Assembly (NCBI GenBank): GCA_021441665.1
Contig: JAGYYN010039087.1
Location: 1 to 29,745, forward strand
DNA length: 29,745 nucleotides
DNA from: Euplotes cf. woodruffi 2 WChen-2021
Lineage: Eukaryota; Ciliophora; Spirotrichea; Euplotida; Euplotidae
Direction of reading: 5' to 3'
Each line of letters opens with the position of its first letter. Positions within the stretch are counted from its first letter, which is position 1. Below the pieces are notes generated by a model, which had not been told where the DNA came from, made no database searches, and saw only the letters and a program-made list of their open reading frames with translations. This document shows positions 10,359 through 21,201 of this stretch, one piece after another. Made by a program: the position numbers and the translations under genes.

Positions 10359-11746
10359 ATGACCTTCAACCCACCCAAAAACCTCAGTACCGATTTCATT
10401 CACGGTCAGTTCTCCAACCCTCATAAGCCATCCCGAGATCCTAATCTTCACCATAAACTCATCCAAATCCCGTGCACTCTACCCATCGCTATCATCACTC
10501 GTCCAGTTGGACCTGTCCGAGCTGTTCGAGAGCCGGTGTAACATAAGCAAATCTTACCTGCTGCGGTACATGGTCTTCTTCAACACCAAGTTCAAGGTCT
10601 TCGAAACCTTCACTCAGCAGACCTTCAAGCTGACCGACGGAGGAAAAGAGAGCATCCAGCGCATGTGGACGGGCACTTACAATCTCAGCAATATCGAGAT
10701 CGACGATAGCTTCTTCGACCAACTGCACGACTGCCATTTGCAGCCAGTCGTTCTTGTTTTCCAACGCGACCAGGTCTTTCAATGCAAAAGTCCGGAAGGC
10801 TTGAACAGTAGGAAAATCGAGATCTCTCGCTATAAATCAACAAAATTTGAGTAGGTCGTGATTATAAATTTATCATAGGTACCTTGGTGAAGACGAACTC
10901 GATGACTATGGACTGTCGAAGCAATTCATAGACAAGTTCTACTTCGATACCGTTGAAAAACGTGACCACAAACCGATGAGTGAAGACGATTGGATCTGTG
11001 AAGCCTGCGGACACCTTAATAAACTTCCTGATTACTATTGCAAATAAATGATTTGTGACTAATGAAATCTTAAGGGAAATGCACATGCAAAAGATTTACT
11101 ATGATCGACAAAATGACAGAGAACCTGATAACGAATCGATCCTGAGTAGATATTTAAATCGTAGCAGTCCGAGTAAAACAGAGTACTCCAAATGGACTTG
11201 AAGGTACTGAAATACATCACAAATGTCGTACCTAAGCCTTTGTGATAAATGAAATAAGTTTAAATAAAGACTGAGATATTGAAAATCCTCACTGAAAGTC
11301 TTGCCTTAAAAAATTACTGAACAAAACGATTGAAGCCTGAAAAGACTGAAGATCTAAAATCGAAAAGGAAGAGGCTAAGAGGAAATAGATCGCTAAAATA
11401 CAGCTCGACAATACTAACGACTCCTGCGACTTCAGCATATGACGTAAGCTTGCCTATTAATCGATTTAATAATCCTAAGATTGCTAAATTTATTTAGATG
11501 AGCAACTTCTCCTATCTATGATCGGAATGCTGAAGAATAAAATCATACAAAAACTTAACCGAGTGGATTCCAATTTCAAAAAGTGAGTGAAGGAGAGGAC
11601 ATCGAGCTAGAATATTCATCGCTAAATGAGACATATGTAACGTTCAGAAATCAAGTCTTGAAGAACTGAAGTTACACAGTTGCAAGGATATTTTCAAGCC
11701 TGTGCCGCAGTCCAAGCTTTACACGAGAAAATTTATTGACTATTAG
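10359..11746 (+). CDS. RanBP2-type zinc-finger protein, UGA-rich
   Basis: The C-terminal half holds RanBP2-like fingers. Finger 1 (10991-11051): W-x-C-x2-C-x3-N...C-x2-C, reading WICEACGHLN and YYCKKC. Finger 2 (11193-11252): WTCRYCNTSQ...CDKC. A third Cys4 unit lies at 11293-11349 (HCKSC...ACKDC), and a KCDIC pair follows near 11627. Cysteines at 11049, 11199, 11208, 11250, 11293, 11338 and 11347 are TGA. +1 sites: 11042-11047, which places the last ligand of finger 1, and 11262-11267. AAATAG at 11383-11388 is ambiguous. Introns: 10851-10878, 11444-11497 (or to 11502) and 11583-11610. Stop TAG 11744-11746. The ATG frame at 10359 and the frame clearly coding from about 10500 differ by +1 with no visible splice or AAATAR, so the N-terminus is unresolved. 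Such fingers bind RNA, ubiquitin or proteins; the partner here is unknown. Confidence 0.8.
11042..11051 (+). other. +1 frameshift site adjoining a UGA-Cys zinc ligand
   Basis: Sequence AAATAAATGA. In frame it stops at TAA. Skipping the T gives AAA then TGA, and TGA is exactly the fourth Cys of a RanBP2 finger (C-x2-C-x10-C-x2-C). Domain geometry therefore supports both the shift and UGA=Cys at one point. Confidence 0.8.
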
Positions 11747-11904
11747 ATTTTTATTTCAATCTCTGCAGTACTAAGATGCATAAGTTTTGCTGATCAAATC
11801 TCGGTAAATTATCTGTAATGCAGTTTAAAATAAAAACCAGCGGCGGCTTAAATATTGTTACAATTGAGAATAATAAATATATCAATTATTCGTGACAATA
11901 TAAT

Positions 11905-12578
11905 ATGACGGATAGCGACTCCAGTTCTGAGTCATTCGATCCGATGCAAGCCAGGATCAATGAAATGAAGTTCAACCAGCTGCAGAGGGAACTTCGACAG
12001 CGTGAAGAGCTAAAGAAACAACATGAAAAACGAGAGAATCTTTCGTCTTGTGTTACTAAAGAAGCCAACTCTAATAAAGTTGGTACAAACTTATTTAGAA
12101 ATCAAAACCATAACTGCGTAAAGGAAAGTTTTTCTAAATGAGAGCAAGGACAGAATAAAATTCGAGCCTCCAATTCCTACGGCAAAGATGAGGGAAGTCC
12201 GAAGACTAAAAGCGAGTTTAATTTGAAATTTTCAAAAGAACAATATAACGAAGAAAATAAAATAGCATCTAAAATCGAAAATGAAAAGATGATGAAATTA
12301 GCTGAAGACGACTTCGAGTAAATAACGAGTATCTATTCAAACACATCAGCGAAGATGTGTACGGGACAGAAAGAATAAAAGAAGTAAAAATATTTAGCCC
12401 TCATGCCTCATTTCTACCATACGATTTCAAGTTCAAAAAGCTGAAATAATCAAAGAACTTCAACAGTATCTATAATTTAAATCTATTGTATTCCTTATGT
12501 AATATTGAAGATTATTATTTCATGTCCGATTTCTGTGAAGAGACTATGCACATTTCGGTTTATTGAACTCGACTCTAA
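11905..12578 (+). CDS. Charged hypothetical protein
   Basis: Starts at ATG 11905 (MTDSDSSSESFDPMQARINE), acidic then a Gln/Glu/Arg-rich helix (LQRELRQREELKKQHEKREN). An in-frame TGA follows TCT-AAA near 12139. The first long frame reaches TAA at 12319. A 32-nt intron 12318-12349 (GTAAAT...ATCAG) removes it and joins the next coding frame in phase. Near 12444-12449 AAA-TAA occurs inside coding-like sequence that resumes in the same frame. An intron 12430-12465 would remove it, or the protein ends there. If it continues, the stop is TAA 12576-12578. Family unknown. Confidence 0.55.
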
Positions 12579-12909
12579 ATAACTTACTTCACTAAACTCT
12601 GTAATGGATATGGTATTTAATTTTGCTTAAAGAAAAATTATATAATGCTACCACTCGTTGTTTTAAAAATCTTTATTTTTCGCGGTGATTATTCAAATAG
12701 CAGTTTATATGTTTTCTTATTCGTGTTTATAATAACACCGAAAATTTTAAACTACAAATCTCAAGAAGTATCTCTATTTTAATATCGAAGGTCAATCTGT
12801 TATTTCAATTGCGTTAGAGTCCTAACGCAGTTCAATATTGATTTTTAATACTAAACACTATTTCTTATTTATATAAAGACAGCAACTCTGCGATTATTTA
12901 ACTCTCGAT
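12579..12909. other. Intergenic spacer with hairpin
   Basis: AT-rich, no supported frame. Holds the hairpin at 12804-12836 upstream of the next gene. Confidence 0.45.
12804..12836. repeat. Perfect hairpin flanked by TTCAAT direct repeats
   Basis: TGCGTTAG (12810-12817), loop AGTC, CTAACGCA (12822-12829): an 8-bp perfect stem, GC-richer than its surroundings. TTCAAT lies immediately before it (12804-12809) and one base after (12831-12836). The left arm also occurs as ATTGCGTTAGA at about 93-103, next to another gene end. Confidence 0.55.
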
Positions 12910-14804
12910 ATGTTAAATATTATTAAAGCGATGATAGACGAAATCGAACAAAAATGAAAAACCGACATTATCACCGAGATCTGCAATCTTGAAGATAGCA
13001 AGGGCAACAAAGATCCAGATCTTTTGAAAAACTACTGCAACCGAGAATTTATATTCAAAACGCACTTTTTATTCCAGACTTTTATCAAAACTCGGTTTCT
13101 CAACAGCCGGGAGGCGGCTACAAACCAAACCGTGCAGAAGATATTTTTAAAACTAACAAAAAGCGAAAGCTTTTACGAGACTCTAAAACACGTGTACCAA
13201 GAGTTCATCGGGGAGGCAAGGCTCAGACTTATGAAGAAGCAGATTTTATTCATCGATTATCAAGTCCTCAAGAACAAAATGATGCAAAGTATTTTTAGTC
13301 GTAAGATGATAACCATAAAGCATTATTTTAGCATTTCAAGCTAAGTCTTGCTTTTTAGTCTAAATTTATAAGATTGCTTAATACATGCGTCAAATCAGCT
13401 ATAAACCCAACTGCGCTTATTTTTATTTACTATGGGGTGAAATATGCTGGACGGAATAGGACTTAGAATCAAAATTAAAATATTTTAGACCAGAGAAATC
13501 GATATTGCAGCATGGGAGATATTACGATGCTTGAGTCGAATATTATCAATATGAAAAGCCAAGGCAAAGACTCAAATAGGCTCTATTTTCGCAAGAAGAC
13601 CAACCGAAAGGTTATTAAAAAATAAAATTGAAAAGTTCAAGCAATCGAAGTTATATCGAAAACTTGCAGAACAAACGGTCCTTGGGCTTGATAGGAATTC
13701 AATTTCAAAAATGAACCAGGATTTAAAGCAACTTGATAGCATTCAAAATAATCACATCAATATTTGTAAGAAATAATTACTTCTTATTTCAGGATCCAGG
13801 GTGCTTTGAGTAATTTTAATTTCATATTTTTTAATGCTTAATTTTTATCTGTCTATTACTCAAAATTTACATCAAGTAAATAATATACGTAAATACAGCT
13901 GACTCAATGGCAAATTACATAAAGAGAAGAAGATGCATAAATTTGAAATCACCAGATAAGCTAAATGAGCTGCAAGAAAGACTGCAGTTACAGATGCTCA
14001 CTCCTATACCACCAAAGTAATAGTTGAAATAATAAGTTTAGAATGATTGAATTTTCGAAATCTCAAGAAATGATATCAACATTGCCAAAAAGTCGCTGTA
14101 TCAGTCAAATTAATTTTAACTCAAAATATGTTGATTTAAAGGTAAAAATTCAACCAATTATCGAGAGTTTTTCAATATTAAATTTTATATGAATTTTTAT
14201 CTAACTGATTTTTTTAATGCAAATAAGTAAAAATCACGAAAAATAAACCAAATAAAGTAATGTATAATTAATGAATAGAAGATGAACTCAAGTAATCAGA
14301 GTACAGTGTTCAGTCAAATTAGCGACTTATTAAAGTCTCCAAATGATTCTGGAGTATCGCTCAAAAGAAACAACGCGTTAAAGCTGTTAGACTTAACAAG
14401 TAAGTACAGTGTCTAAATTGTGATAGATCCAACTTGTTCTTCACCAAAGCCAACATTCCTGCAAATAATTAAAAATAAAGAGAAGATATGCAAAGTATTA
14501 TAGGTAGCCTGTGATCAAATTTACAATTATTAAGCTAAAAATAAACCTTGAAAAAGGCAATAATAATTCTGCAAATTTAGACCAGATGATTTCAAAGACT
14601 CCAGGCAACCTTAGTCCAGACTGATCAAGAGACATTTCGAAGCACGAGGGACTCTTACACAGCGAGATTATCAAACGACCGCGGATGTCACAAGTTGACA
14701 TCAGCTCGAGAGAAGGAAGGATTCGATTTATCAAAACAAAGCTTGGCATCAATAACTTTAAGCTGAACCACAAGTTTTTAGTTAATTACACACAGACCCA
14801 ATAG
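12910..14804 (+). CDS. Tandem-family protein A (unrecognised)
   Basis: ATG 12910 opens MLNIIKAMIDEIEQKCKTDI (C from TGA 12955). A helical domain follows: FIFKTHFLFQTFIKTRFLNS, then TKSESFYETLKHVYQEF. The junction around 13270-13495 is unresolved. The frame then runs through two +1 sites, 13574-13579 (AAATAG) and 13620-13625 (AAATAA), and introns 13766-13898, 14017-14041, 14142-14278 and 14400-14426. A basic motif YIKRRRCINLKSPDKL lies at about 13915-13960. Near 14495-14510 a one-frame step would need a 13-nt intron, or is unexplained. It ends ...NHKFLVNYTQTQ at TAG 14802-14804. It resembles the neighbours at 14923 and 18529 in the N-domain, and the first of these in the RRC..PDKL motif. Function unknown. 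Confidence 0.55.
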
Positions 14805-14922
14805 CTTGTTTCCTCGTGTTTATATGGAATTCGATCTAACTTCATTTTACTGACTCAAAATAGTTCGAAAGCGAGAAAAGATAAAATTATTAAATAATTA
14901 TAGAATCAATATTTGTCAAAAT

Positions 14923-17387
14923 ATGGAAAAGGCAAACTCGAGTAAAAATAAGTAAGTGAGGAATACAGCAGAAGAGAGGCAAAACGCAGACTTAGTAATT
15001 CGATTTATTTATTGCTTTTGGTGTTCGTCAGTTTAAACTAAACAAGCTCAGCTGACAAATATTATCGAACTACTGCTGCGGTCTGGCTTTATTGATGTAT
15101 AAAGCTCAGTCAAACATTATATTTTGCATAAGTAATTTTTGGAGATATAAAATTGACTCAGCTATTAAATAGTTAAATCATGCTCTGCTATATTGACTGA
15201 AGGTAAAGAAAAACAAGTTATGTATATAGTAATGTTACAGCTTAAGAATCAACCTCGGTCTGCTTTAATCAGTAGTTATTATAATATCTTCTCTAAACCA
15301 GATTTTTGATTCTTTAAAGATAATAAAAATTAACTATGAAGTATCAAACTCAGAGTTATGCTCACTAAAAACATATTGAATTTTAATAGAAGAAGTAGCA
15401 AATTTGGAGATAGAAATTTGTGTTAAAAATAAAGTAAAATTAAACTATAGCCTCCATATTAACTATTATCATAATCAATTTACTCATGTTGTTTTTATTA
15501 GTAACAAAGGCCAGGATCTATATAAATTCTACGAAGACAGCGACTCAGAGCTAAATAAAAGCACTGCAAACTATAAGATAAATTACACTGATTCCCAGGG
15601 GTAAGTGAAGATTTGAATTTGCAATAGTCCCATAATCATATAAAATATTGCAGGATAATAAATATCAGCAAAGTTTTATATGTCTCAAATACTTAGTGAT
15701 TTTACTTTAGCGACACTTCCTCTGCGATTAGCGAGACCAATAAAAATGAAGTGATCAAGTACTGCAAAGAAAAAATTGCTCATTTCCTCGTAAGCCAATA
15801 GATTAAATTTTATTATTTAGTCAAAATAGTAAAAATCTATTGTTATTACCGAAATTTGGAAACTTTATGATCCTTCAAATTTATTTCACGCGAAGTTGCT
15901 ATTTGTAGTGGTTTTATAATAAAATGATAAATGATCAATTTAGGCAATGAATGAAACTGAGAAAGATATTATATTTAGAGCGTATACTCTATTCCAGAAG
16001 TTCATCAGCAATCTGATACCTAAAATCTCAGATAATGAGCTTTACAGCAAGAGTACTGTAAATAAGCTGATTTGAAGACTTACACGAGAAAGTATATTTT
16101 ATATGCTCAAAGATGTCTATAACAGCTATACTTCACATCAACACAGTAAGAGTAGTAGCGAAGATTCAGAGTCAAGTCAAGAGGTACATCTTAACTACGA
16201 TCAAGAACTTAAAGCAAAGTTTTTGGAGTCGTTCGATAAAAGTATGATGTCAAAATTAATTTTATTAGAAGTTCAAAATCAAAATAAAACTGCAGAAAAT
16301 TGATTAAAATTTGAACACTCCTACACTCTGCTAGACATTCCAAAGCCTAAATAAGCGTTCAACCTTTCGTGGGAAGAACGAGTCAAAGCTCAAGGAATAC
16401 ATAAACGCAAATGCAAATTACAATCAAGTAAGAAAAGAGTTAAACCAGTCATAAATTATATTTAGCAGAAAGATAAGAGTCAACTTCAAATAAAGGACAA
16501 ACTATCGAAGTTTAGTACATCTAAAGTATACAAATGTAATCTCATTTTGTTTTTATATTTAAATTACGATGACAATAAACCACCATAATTACTGTGTAAT
16601 TTAGACCTCAGAGAAATACATCCAGTAGTCTCGAAAGATCACAAACAAGTAGAAAATGCGAAATTAATATTTTAGGAAGCAGAAAGCAGCATTTCTTCAG
16701 AAGACAACCTAAAGCAAAAGAAAGTAATAAGCAAACCCAGCTTCATACATAAGTACCGAATGAGAAGAGGAAACATTTCGATTTCGTTTGACAATGATAG
16801 TACCGAGTACCGAGATAAAGCTCCAGTTTCTCAATCTAATGTAAGACCTCCTCTTCAGCTGTACTTTAGAAATACTTTGAGCAAGAAGTAAAGTTAAACA
16901 CACGCACGAGCCTCGAAGTAACCCCTGTGCTGATTACATAATAGACAATTGAGCTCAGCAACCAAATGAAACCAAGCCTCAATTTATCACTTGCAAGTGA
17001 GTAATCAAAACTTTTAAAAAATAGGCGAAAAAGTACTACCGTTAAGCACAAAAATGAACAATAATAATGGCAAGCAAAAAAATTTTCACACGACCCAAGT
17101 GAATAATTTCATTCCGCAAGAAAGCAGTAATCCTTCAAGTTCAAGGAAAATGCTCAGACCTAAAATGTACCTTTGTTTGCTTTCAAGCAAGTGATAAATA
17201 TCTGTTTAGCATGAATGACAAAGTGACTGTGAGGAAGAGATGATCAATAGTTTGTCCTGACAAACTAGACAAAGCAAACCCGATGATGTTGACAAAGCTA
17301 AGCATCTACCTCGATTCAAATAGAAACGTGTGATACCACAAGTCGAACCACCCGATGAATACAACCTTTAGCAATATGGATAGGTAG
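14923..17387 (+). CDS. Tandem-family protein B (unrecognised)
   Basis: ATG 14923 (MEKANSSKN) with donor GTAAGTGAGG at 14952. The exons up to about 15500 are unsure. From 15504 the chain is solid, with introns 15601-15710, 15790-15943, 16428-16465, 16515-16604, 16649-16675, 16841-16869, 16918-16944, 16997-17024 and 17167-17209, all phase-consistent. One +1 site lies at 16349-16354. The N-domain reads DIIFRAYTLFQKFISN then TRESIFYMLKDVYNSY, aligning by eye with gene A. A Ser/Glu-rich tract (SKSSSEDSESSQE) follows. A motif VRKRCSIVCPDKLDKAN (about 17223-17273), with TGA-encoded Cys, matches the RRRC..PDKL motif of A, and in both genes it begins just after an intron. The in-frame TAG at 17385 may be the stop, or a donor (GTAGGC at 17384) may lead to the exons at 17578-17830. 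Confidence 0.55.
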
Positions 17388-17577
17388 GCTTTGTTGTTCT
17401 GGTCAGAATACCGTTCACCAGATATTTGCATTGCTGGGTTTCAATAAGTCAATTTTTTTGCTGTAATATCATAAATTATAAATCTCCAGCTCGCTGAAAC
17501 TTATCATATAGATGCTCAGTCAAAGTGTCAGTTGTCAATAGGCCGAAATAAGTCAAAATGTAATGCATTCACATTGC

Positions 17578-17830
17578 ATTTGTTAATCATATATTTTAGT
17601 GTGAGAAAAACTAAACCAGATATTTATGATTAAAAACATCGAAGGTAGGTAGACTTTTTTAATACTTTAGCAATAGACATGCAGATTCAAAAGAAAAGTA
17701 AAGCAAATAGCAAACCCAAATGAAGATTTGCAGTCAAAGACCGAATCAACGCAATCAAGAAGCGATATCATATTTGCAGAAGGAGAGTATTTAGTTCTTA
17801 AGCACAAGAATTATATATTACAAAAGTAAT
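17578..17830 (+). CDS. Exon-like segment, possible 3' end of protein B
   Basis: Two coding-like pieces flank a 26-nt GTAGGT...TTTAG intron (about 17645-17670), or a slightly longer one ending at AATAG. One frame ends ...AEGEYLVLKHKNYILQK at TAA, resembling the C-terminus of protein A (FKLNHKFLVNY). A rival frame gives a basic tail. I cannot choose, so this is a candidate tail of gene B. Confidence 0.35.
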
Positions 17831-18337
17831 ATTTCGTATTAAACCTAGCATCTTTATTTTAATGCATAATAAATTGATTATTATGAAAATGCAAGATAAA
17901 TAACTACGAATAATTTCAATTATATTTAAAAACAATATACCAACAGACTACTTGATATTATATATTTTATATAGAATCTATTTACAATGAAATATTTATA
18001 TTTCCAATAAAAATACAATTTTTAGTTATTTATTCAATAAAATTAAAATTTTAAGAAAAATTATTAAATTTTAAACAATCGTAAAATTTTATTAAAAATT
18101 TTTGTAATAAATTATTTCGTATATAAAAAATAGATTTATATTAGATTTTAGACCCTTTTGACTAAATAAACGAGATTATTAAGGAAGGAAATAAGAATTA
18201 TATAAAATTAAATTAAGGAACAAGCGGAACTATGTAAAATTGATTTATTACTATCAAAACAATCCCCTCAATTTACAGTATATTTGAATTTCGGAGTACT
18301 TAGGCAAAATTGAATTAAACTAAAATCATAAATATTA
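17831..18337. other. Very AT-rich non-coding stretch
   Basis: About 500 bp of A/T runs, the most AT-biased part of the window, without a supported frame. Spacer or germline-limited DNA. Confidence 0.5.
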
Positions 18338-18472
18338 ATGCGTAAGAGCTCCAATAAGTTACTTGGTCACCAAGAGTCTGAGTTTGAAGAGGAACTGATT
18401 GAAAATGTCTGCAGAAAGCGATTCAATATTTACCCAATCAGTAAGGACAGTTCGATCTTCTATAATCTTTAA
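18338..18472 (+). CDS. Small acidic ORF, 44 residues
   Basis: ATG 18338 to TAA 18470-18472, MRKSSNKLLGHQESEFEEEL... with codon use like the neighbouring genes (GAG, CTG, TGC, ATC). A donor GTAAGG at 18441 lies inside it, so it could instead be a first exon. I found no acceptor that joins it in phase to the gene at 18529. Very short; treat as tentative. Confidence 0.35.
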   Translation: MRKSSNKLLGHQESEFEEELIENVCRKRFNIYPISKDSSIFYNL

Positions 18473-18528
18473 TTTTACCGTCTCTTAGCTGCTGAGACTT
18501 ATTAAACCTTATCAAATACGTATAATTA

Positions 18529-19822
18529 ATGCAAATCAAGATGGAGTTTAAAAACTTTACTTGTATAGGAAAGAGGAACAAGTCGATAGACTACCGCTCT
18601 GCTTCCTATCAGCAAGAGTCATGAATGCAGAACAGCTTTTCTAAACACCATAAAGACTCGTTTCAGATATCAAATGTAAACCACTTGAAGATTTTAGTCG
18701 AGTGAAAACAACAAATCGTCAATTTGATCCAGCCGATGCAAAGAGCCAAACAGATTATATTTAGCTCACATAGTATTTTCAAAGACTATATGACTGAGAA
18801 GATTTTGAACTCGCAGGAAGCCACCAGATCAATGGGCCCGACTAAGAAAAAGGTACGACAAAATGCTCCAGCCTTAACTTTTCATAGGAAATGGCTAAAA
18901 TTATCGACGATGAAGAATTTTACGAATACCTCAGAAATAGATTTTACGTCGGATGTCTCAGCGACATACCAGAAGATGAAATCATTCTTAAAAAACGGAA
19001 TACTCAACGAAGGAAAACTAATTTTGATCTCTCTACACTTCCTATCCAAAATTTGCTTCCAGAACTTAAGCAAAAGCAAGTCAAGAAGAAAGTCATTTCC
19101 TCTAAAATTGATAATGTTCCAAAGTGAGAAATTGTGAAGAAAGAGAATATTAAAAAGAAAAAGCTAAACGCAATTAGAAAAACATGTATCTTCAAAGCGA
19201 TCGAGACATATTACCAGAATAATAAAGACGAAGGCATGAAGTCTCCAAAGGAAAGTGACGCAGGCTATTTCGACTCTGATTCCAACGACTCTTCAGAAAA
19301 TGCCGATAATTCAATATGCTTCAAAGGTAAATTTAATTACTCATGACGTATTAGGTCCATCGTCCATTTCAAATATGATCGAGTTTATTGATAAATTTGT
19401 CGACGACACTCATGGTGATATGAGCCAAATTACTGAAACAAAAAAGCGTCCAAGAATACCTTTAAAATTTGCAAAACATGTATCTTCAAATGCAGAAAAT
19501 ATCAACAACGTAAGCAACTTATTCTTAAATTTAAATGTTCAAGTATGTTTACATTTGAAAATAGGAGGGAGGTGAGAGCTTAGTATCTCGTCGAGCAAAT
19601 TCCAAAAACACTTCAAATGACTCCAGCGCGCAGTCCAAAGTAATTTATTGCCTTCCAAAGCGGACACTAAGGAAGCTATTATCATCTAACTTCTCCGCTG
19701 CTATGAATGAAACAACTGCAGCTGAGAGTTCAAACTCTCCTTCGATTAAGGTAAGCATTGGCTCAGGCCAGTCGGTGTCTGCTTTTATGCCCAATCGCGC
19801 AATACATTATTTTCAATGATAA
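18529..19822 (+). CDS. Tandem-family protein C (unrecognised)
   Basis: ATG 18529 to TAA 19820-19822, about 391 residues, with introns 18853-18887 (35 nt), 19327-19354 (28 nt) and 19510-19564 (55 nt), all in phase. No +1 site is needed; several TGA codons are sense. The N-domain reads IIFSSHSIFKDYMTEKILNSQEA then EEFYEYLRNRFYV, matching the pattern in A (H-x2-F...FLNSREA...FYETLKHVY) and B. After it come a basic region (KKKVISSKIDNVPK) and an acidic Ser/Asp tract (DSDSNDSSENADNS). The last 20 residues follow a possible donor (GTAAGC near 19751), so the C-terminus may differ. Function unknown. Confidence 0.66.
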
Positions 19823-20006
19823 GTGGTGTTTTCTCAAAATTCAGTTTAAAAGAAATTAACTAAAAAGACAACGATTCATGATCTCGCCTGTTGTCAGCAG
19901 TGTATATATTTTTGTATCTTAACTAACTTGGATAAGGCATTTATAATGCTAAATAGATCTGATTATCCAGAACTTTAAAGCAGCATGCTGTAATTTTTAG
20001 CTGTGT

Positions 20007-20219
20007 TTAAACTTTTGATACATTTGCAAATGCAAATAACATCTTGTTTCTTTGGATATAATGGATGTTATTTGTGAAGAAATAACTGCGATTAAGTGTC
20101 ATCGTCTCTCTCTTTTTATAATTCATATCCACTCTGTCTTGAGCAGCAAAGTTTAATTCATAAATCTTTACATTTGGAGCTTTAATTAACTTTAGCGGCA
20201 GTGAGTTATCCAAGTTAAA
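20007..20219 (-). CDS. Exon-like frame, partial
   Basis: Open from an acceptor-like ...AAAATAG at about 20220 to TAA 20007: NSLPLKLIKAPNVKIYELNF, then KKRETMTLNRSYFFTNNIHY. Balanced composition suggests coding, but no ATG opens it and the upstream exon is not found. No family recognised. Confidence 0.4.
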   Translation of the reverse strand, partial: FNLDNSLPLKLIKAPNVKIYELNFAAQDRVDMNYKKRETMTLNRSYFFTNNIHYIQRNKMLFAFANVSKV

Positions 20220-20629
20220 TCTATTTTACTCGTTTTTATTTTTGAAAGTTTTAGTCGTAAAGTTTACTTATAAGGCAGATTAAATAAAATCGACTTAAAC
20301 CATAATCATGATAATAAGTATTTGTGCTTTATTCCGATGAGAAAAATTATTAATATAGATGAATGCGTGTATCTTTCAAAAGAAAATATTTAAATTTCGA
20401 TTTAATTACCTCTTGAAATCTTATTTTATATTCAACAACATTTACTGAAAAATAGAATTATAAGATACAAAATATCATTTAAAAAAAGAATTTTTACTCC
20501 TAAAATCTTCAATTTGATTATAAAGATATTTGATTATTAAAAACTATAACCGCAAACATGCGTCTATTTTATACAATCAGTGATTGACGATTATTTTGAT
20601 TAAAATAGTAAAAGTTTTTTAATTATTAA

Positions 20630-20652
20630 GGAAACAAGCACATCTTGTTTCC
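20630..20652. repeat. Perfect 9-bp inverted repeat
   Basis: GGAAACAAG-CACAT-CTTGTTTCC, in an otherwise A/T-only stretch. The 12-mer ACATCTTGTTTC in its right half also occurs at about 20039-20050. Possibly a small mobile-element end or a structural signal. Confidence 0.45.
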
Positions 20653-20860
20653 GTATACGAAACAGATAATACCGAATTATTTAAAATAGATATTTATAAT
20701 AAATTGTAACTGTTTCGAAATCGCACTCGTCCTATTCAAAATAATTAAATCTGATTGTTGATATTTTAGTTTAAAGCCTTTTGCTCTGGCTTTAGTTTTC
20801 TCTACTTACTCGAGCAGCCACTGATGCTTATTATAAATAACATAGGCTAAGATTTTTCAC

Positions 20861-21170
20861 TTGCTGAAGCTGCTATTTTTATTAGATAACTTACGAATTC
20901 TTCTCCCCGTCTTTGTAGCAGTACAAATCTCCGCTCTTTTATTTTCCCCGGTGATACCTATAATTTTAGAGGAAATACGCGTAGATAAACGATTGAGAAA
21001 AAATCGAGTGAAGACTTTAAAAATTAGATTTATGTAGATATAAATAAAATAAAGTAAACTTTGCAGAATTGATTTTGAACTAAATATGTATCTTATTACT
21101 AATTCTCCGCTAATCATTACGAAAGCAGCACTTTTTTATTAGGCTCTAATTCCTCTCGTATTTTTTAGAT
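20861..21170 (-). CDS. Exon-like pieces of a minus-strand gene, partial
   Basis: Right to left: KIREELEPNKKVLLS (about 21155-21113), a possible 41-nt intron, SSKSILQ, then after more AT-rich sequence GITGENKRAEICTATKTGRR (about 20960-20900), which begins right after ...AAAATTATAG. A 22-nt intron (GTAAGTTATC...AATAG, about 20886-20907) would lead to a short tail. Splicing is uncertain. Confidence 0.3.
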
Positions 21171-21201
21171 GATACCTAAATAATACTTATTTTATTTATA
21201 G

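Noticed and set aside
10495-10782. Minus-strand 95-residue ORF
   Set aside because: Overlaps the zinc-finger gene, whose plus-strand frame splices in phase into clear domains.
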